From Croceibacterium_A sp964439725 (lineage in GTDB: Bacteria; Pseudomonadota; Alphaproteobacteria; Sphingomonadales; Sphingomonadaceae), in assembly GCA_964439725.1 (NCBI GenBank), contig CAYTPY010000091.1, forward strand, positions 1-8,134: DNA of 8,134 nucleotides, written 5' to 3'. Positions 6,002 to 8,134 of this stretch are shown here, one piece after another. How positions within the stretch are numbered: the first letter of the stretch is position 1; each line of letters starts with the position of its first letter. Position numbers and translations under genes: made by a program. The notes under the pieces are model-generated. The model saw only the letters and a program-made list of their open reading frames with translations. It searched no databases and was not told where the DNA came from.

Positions 6002-6649
6002 ATGGATGACCTGATATCGACGACGACCGAATTCATCGCCACTCATCGTTTTTGGGCTGGACCGATCGTCGGCTTGCTCGCCTTCAGTGAATCCCTAGCC
6101 GTTGTGGGCATCTTCATACCGGGCACGGCGATCCTGCTCAGCGTCGGCGGCCTCATCGGTGCCGGTCTGCTCGATCCGGTCGCTACCGCTCTGTGGGCGT
6201 TTTCAGGTGCCGTTGCCGCAAATTGGGTCTCCTACAGCCTCGGGCGGAAGATTGGCCCACGAGCCTATCGCTCCTGGCCGCTAAACCGTGATCGGACGAT
6301 GGTCGCCCGCGCGCGTCTATTTTTCCGACGCTACGGGTTCGCCGCGGTATTTCTGAGCCGGTTCCTGGGCCCGATGAGAGCCATCGTGCCCGCAGTAGCC
6401 GGTGTCATGGAAATGAACTTGCGCCGTTTCCATGTCGCCAATCTGGCGTCGGGCGTGCTTTGGATCGCGGCGATCTTCGCGCCCGGCTATGTTGCCGCCG
6501 ACAGCCTCGGTGGTGCTCGCGAAATAGGGGCGGCGCAAATTGCCGCTTTTGCTGGCGGCATCGCGGCCATAACTATCGTCGGAACTTGGCTCGGGGCGAG
6601 GGTTCTGCGTGGCGGTTCTGGGCAACGGCCGAATAGGCGAAAGCGTTGA
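6002..6649 (+). CDS. DedA-family inner-membrane protein
   Basis: The 215-residue protein shows the DedA (SNARE-associated) pattern: FSESLAVVGIFIPGTAILL (28-46), a helix with AANWVSYSLGRKIGPRAY (72-89), then RYGFAAVFLSRFLGPMRAIVPAVAGV (110-135) and a membrane-spanning C-terminal part. DedA proteins are proposed proton-driven flippases, including UptA-type undecaprenyl-phosphate recyclers and phosphatidylethanolamine translocases. E30 and arginines R120 and R126 match residues known to be essential in E. coli YqjA/YghB. The acidic residue usually following the PG turn (PGE or PGD) is replaced by threonine (PGT, T42), and the usual GD before the tyrosine helix is AN (N74). This points to a divergent branch rather than canonical YqjA. 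GAGAG at 5993-5997 is a closely spaced ribosome binding site. The gene follows the DUF21 gene by 35 bases. The lipid handled is unknown. Confidence 0.88.
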   Translation: MDDLISTTTEFIATHRFWAGPIVGLLAFSESLAVVGIFIPGTAILLSVGGLIGAGLLDPVATALWAFSGAVAANWVSYSLGRKIGPRAYRSWPLNRDRTMVARARLFFRRYGFAAVFLSRFLGPMRAIVPAVAGVMEMNLRRFHVANLASGVLWIAAIFAPGYVAADSLGGAREIGAAQIAAFAGGIAAITIVGTWLGARVLRGGSGQRPNRRKR

Positions 6650-6708
6650 GGGTACCGTCGCACAGGTCAACGTTAACGGCGGCTCGGGAGGGGGCCGAAC
6701 GATACGGC

Positions 6709-6728
6709 GACGACAAGGAACTGTCGTC
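6709..6728 (+). promoter_or_regulatory. 7-bp perfect stem-loop in the leader of the AI-2E-family gene
   Basis: GACGACA (6709-6715) pairs exactly with TGTCGTC (6722-6728) around the loop AGGAAC. It lies 43 bases before ATG 6771 and is not followed by T residues, so it is not an intrinsic terminator. The loop carries a purine AGGAA. It may be an operator dyad or an mRNA structure. A separate 8-bp palindrome, CGTTAACG, sits upstream at 6671-6678. Confidence 0.35.
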
Positions 6729-6748
6729 CGCGATGGGGGGAACGTGTT

Positions 6749-6778
6749 ATGCTCATGACCGAAAACCTTGATGGATAA
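6749..6778 (+). CDS. Putative upstream mini-ORF (9 codons) overlapping the AI-2E gene start
   Basis: ATG 6749 opens the short frame MLMTENLDG, ending at TAA 6776-6778. It overlaps the first codons of the downstream gene (ATG 6771) in another frame, as ATGGATAA. A G-run, GGGGGGAA (6735-6742), sits at proper spacing for the mini-ORF, whereas ATG 6771 has no ribosome binding site of its own. This layout suits translational coupling by stop-restart. Whether it is translated is unproven, and the region could equally hold a promoter (TATGCT at 6748-6753 resembles a -10 box). Confidence 0.3.
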   Translation: MLMTENLDG

Positions 6779-7826
6779 GCTGGAAGCTCCATCACCCCCG
6801 ATTGGCGACGAGACCGGTTCGTCCCGGGCGGTCAATCAAGCCTTTCGCGGTGCGATCGCTGTTCTTGCGGTGCTCGCTCTGGGCCTGCTCCTGTGGCAAC
6901 TCCGGCCCGTCCTCCTCCTGTTGTTTGCCGCCGCGCTCGTCGCGATTGTGCTCGACGCGCTCGCCAGGGCGATCCAGAAGCGGACAGACATGCCGCACGG
7001 GCCGGCGCTGGCAATCTCCTCGCTGACCATTTTTGGCGGGGTCGGTAGTGTCATCTGGCTGTTTGGAGCCGAACTGGCGGCTCAAGGCAACGAACTGGCA
7101 GCGCTCATTCCCGGCGGGTGGGAAGCGCTGAGTGATCGGTTCGGCGAAGAACGGCTTAGCGACATGGTCGAGCGGTTGACCCCCAGCGGCGGCAACATCT
7201 TTTCGATCGTGCAGTCGATCGTGTCGTTCGTGAGCGGCATGCTGACGGCGACAATGCTCGCCATGCTAGGCGGGGTGTTCCTCGCCGCGCATCCGCAGAC
7301 CTACCGAAGCGGCTTTCGGCTGCTGCTGCCGAGAAGCTGGGAAGCGCGTGCCGACGACACGGTACATGCGCTAGGCGTTGCGCTGCGCCGCTTCATGGCT
7401 GGACAGGTGGTCTCAATGCTGTTCGTTGGGATCACCATCTTCATCGGTCTTCATGCGATCGGAGCCCCGTCGCCCTTGGCGCTGGGAGTGATCGCTGCGA
7501 TCCTGGGCTTCATACCAGTGATCGGACCGCTGATGGCCGCAGCTCCTGGTGTACTGGTCGGGCTGACGATGGGAGGCGATGCCATCTGGCAGGTGATCCT
7601 GCTCTATTTCGTGGTGCAACAGATCGACGGCAATCTCGTCAATGCCATCGTGATGCGTCATTCGGTGAAGATACCCCCCGCGGTGACGATGTTCGCGCTC
7701 TTCGCGATCGGCAGCACTTTCGGTCCCGCCAGCCTAATCCTGGGGGGTCCGATCACTGTGCTGGTATTCGTCCTGGTGCGAAAGTTGTGGATCGAGGATC
7801 GGCTCGGAAAGTCGGTTCCGAACTGA
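6771..7826 (+). CDS. AI-2E/PerM (UPF0118)-family membrane transporter
   Basis: A 351-residue protein counted from ATG 6771; TTG 6768 directly before it is a possible alternative start. It has several hydrophobic segments: about 27-61 (probably two helices with a short turn), 80-99, 147-173, 208-232 and further ones to the C-terminus. Family signatures are GFIPVIGPLMAAAPG (246-260) and QQIDGNLVNAIVMRHSVKIPP (283-303), then the FGPASLILGGPITVL segment (317-331). The E. coli relative TqsA was named for autoinducer-2 export, but other members are Na+/H+ antiporters or have no assigned substrate, so the name should not be taken as function. No Shine-Dalgarno sequence precedes ATG 6771, and a mini-ORF overlaps the start. 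It is separated from the DedA gene by 121 bases with its own leader. No terminator is visible after the stop; the tRNA genes beyond run toward it. Confidence 0.92.
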   Translation: MDKLEAPSPPIGDETGSSRAVNQAFRGAIAVLAVLALGLLLWQLRPVLLLLFAAALVAIVLDALARAIQKRTDMPHGPALAISSLTIFGGVGSVIWLFGAELAAQGNELAALIPGGWEALSDRFGEERLSDMVERLTPSGGNIFSIVQSIVSFVSGMLTATMLAMLGGVFLAAHPQTYRSGFRLLLPRSWEARADDTVHALGVALRRFMAGQVVSMLFVGITIFIGLHAIGAPSPLALGVIAAILGFIPVIGPLMAAAPGVLVGLTMGGDAIWQVILLYFVVQQIDGNLVNAIVMRHSVKIPPAVTMFALFAIGSTFGPASLILGGPITVLVFVLVRKLWIEDRLGKSVPN

Positions 7827-7928
7827 CCGCGTGTTGTCCGACCCGTCAATCCGCCAACCCGGCTCTACGTCGATGAACAGAGCGGCGAAATAGAGCTTGC
7901 AGTAAGGCTCGTTACTCGATCCAGATGC

Positions 7929-8003
7929 TGGTGACCCCTACGGGAATCGAACCCGTGTTTCAGCCGTGAGAGGGCCGCGTCCTAACCGCTAGACGAAGGG
8001 GCC
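7929..8003 (-). tRNA. tRNA-Glu (anticodon CUC)
   Basis: Read on the minus strand this is a complete 75-base tRNA with encoded CCA (7929-7931). The acceptor stem GGCCCCT pairs with AGGGGTC with one G-U pair; the discriminator is A. The D-arm starts GTCTAGCGGTTAGGAC, the anticodon stem is CGGCC/GGCTG around CTCTCAC, and the T-arm is ACGGG-TTCGAAT-CCCGT. Anticodon CUC lies at 7970-7968. It is identical to the second tRNA at 8032-8106 except for the wobble base. It would be transcribed after that copy, 28 bases downstream of it. No terminator is visible beyond its 3' end. Confidence 0.96.
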
Positions 8004-8022
8004 ATGCCGCATCGGCAAAAGC

Positions 8023-8119
8023 CGCCTTCCGTGGTGACCCCTACGGGAATCGAACCCGTGTTTCAGCCGTGAAAGGGCCGCGTCCTAACCGCTAGACGAA
8101 GGGGCCACGCCGGAAGGCG
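8023..8119. repeat. 9-bp inverted repeat flanking tRNA-Glu(UUC)
   Basis: CGCCTTCCG (8023-8031) and CGGAAGGCG (8111-8119) are exact inverted copies bracketing the tRNA gene. In the minus-strand transcript the left copy follows directly after the encoded CCA, and the right copy lies in the leader, separated from the first tRNA base by four bases (8107-8110). The two can pair, lengthening the acceptor stem across leader and trailer. It could affect RNase P or RNase E processing; that is inference. Confidence 0.5.
8032..8106 (-). tRNA. tRNA-Glu (anticodon UUC)
   Basis: Read on the minus strand, a 75-base tRNA with encoded CCA (8032-8034) and the same arms as its neighbour. Its anticodon loop CTTTCAC gives anticodon UUC (8073-8071), the usual major tRNA-Glu that reads both GAA and GAG. 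It comes first in the transcription order, 28 bases upstream of the CUC copy. The pair offers a dedicated reader for GAG, the preferred Glu codon in GC-rich DNA. The promoter would lie beyond base 8134. Confidence 0.97.
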
Positions 8120-8134
8120 AGCGGCGCACTTAGT

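Noticed and set aside
6768..6773. TTG at 6768 as the start of the AI-2E-family gene
   Set aside because: ATG follows directly at 6771 and is the commoner start; neither has a ribosome binding site, so TTG gains nothing.
7827..7928. Possible terminator between the AI-2E gene and the tRNAs (imperfect stem with AGAGC, near 7860-7884)
   Set aside because: The stem needs a bulge and a 12-base loop, and no T-run follows on either strand.
1..8134. Mobile elements, CRISPR array, phage genes, toxin-antitoxin pair
   Set aside because: No transposase, integrase, repeat-spacer pattern or paired small genes were found; the tRNA genes show no adjoining integrase or duplicated attachment end within the window.

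Overview
The window is GC-rich chromosomal DNA from a proteobacterium. An alphaproteobacterium, probably of the Sphingomonadales, is the best guess. This rests on the high GC content with GC-ending codons, the arginine/glycine-rich tail of the polynucleotide phosphorylase, weak Shine-Dalgarno sequences with several GTG starts, and the mix of genes. No 16S rRNA or other marker is present, so the genus cannot be named. There are no insertion sequences, phage genes, CRISPR arrays or visible composition breaks; it looks like ordinary chromosome.

Layout, left to right. (1) The 3' end of pnp (1-395) is followed by a strong intrinsic terminator. (2) A leader region holds a hairpin and an unused, extended Shine-Dalgarno-like sequence, then a stand-alone spermidine-synthase-fold methyltransferase-like gene (597-1274). 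(3) A tight three-gene operon (1425-4381) encodes a periplasmic adaptor, a MacB/FtsX-type permease and an ABC ATPase. The order and split architecture resemble the cyanobacterial DevBCA exporters and MacAB rather than LolCDE. (4) A 98-residue protein (4459-4755) has a predicted winged-helix-like pattern and a candidate promoter of its own. (5) Three membrane-protein genes follow: a DUF21/CBS (CNNM/CorB-like) protein lacking the usual C-terminal CorC domain, a DedA-family protein and an AI-2E/PerM-family permease. The first two are probably co-transcribed; the third has its own leader with a hairpin and a short overlapping upstream ORF. (6) On the minus strand, two tRNA-Glu genes (anticodons UUC then CUC) differ at one base.

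All seven complete protein genes are on the plus strand, and at least six of the eight proteins act at or in the membrane or are its ATPase partner. The likeliest units are pnp (terminated), the methyltransferase alone, the ABC operon, the small gene, the DUF21-DedA pair, the AI-2E gene, and the convergent tRNA pair. I found no clear new defence or mobile system. The most unusual signals are small: the leader-trailer complementarity around both tRNA genes, the hairpin plus overlapping upstream ORF ahead of the AI-2E gene, a hairpin placing a Shine-Dalgarno-like sequence in its loop ahead of the adaptor gene, and sequence departures in the DedA and methyltransferase proteins.
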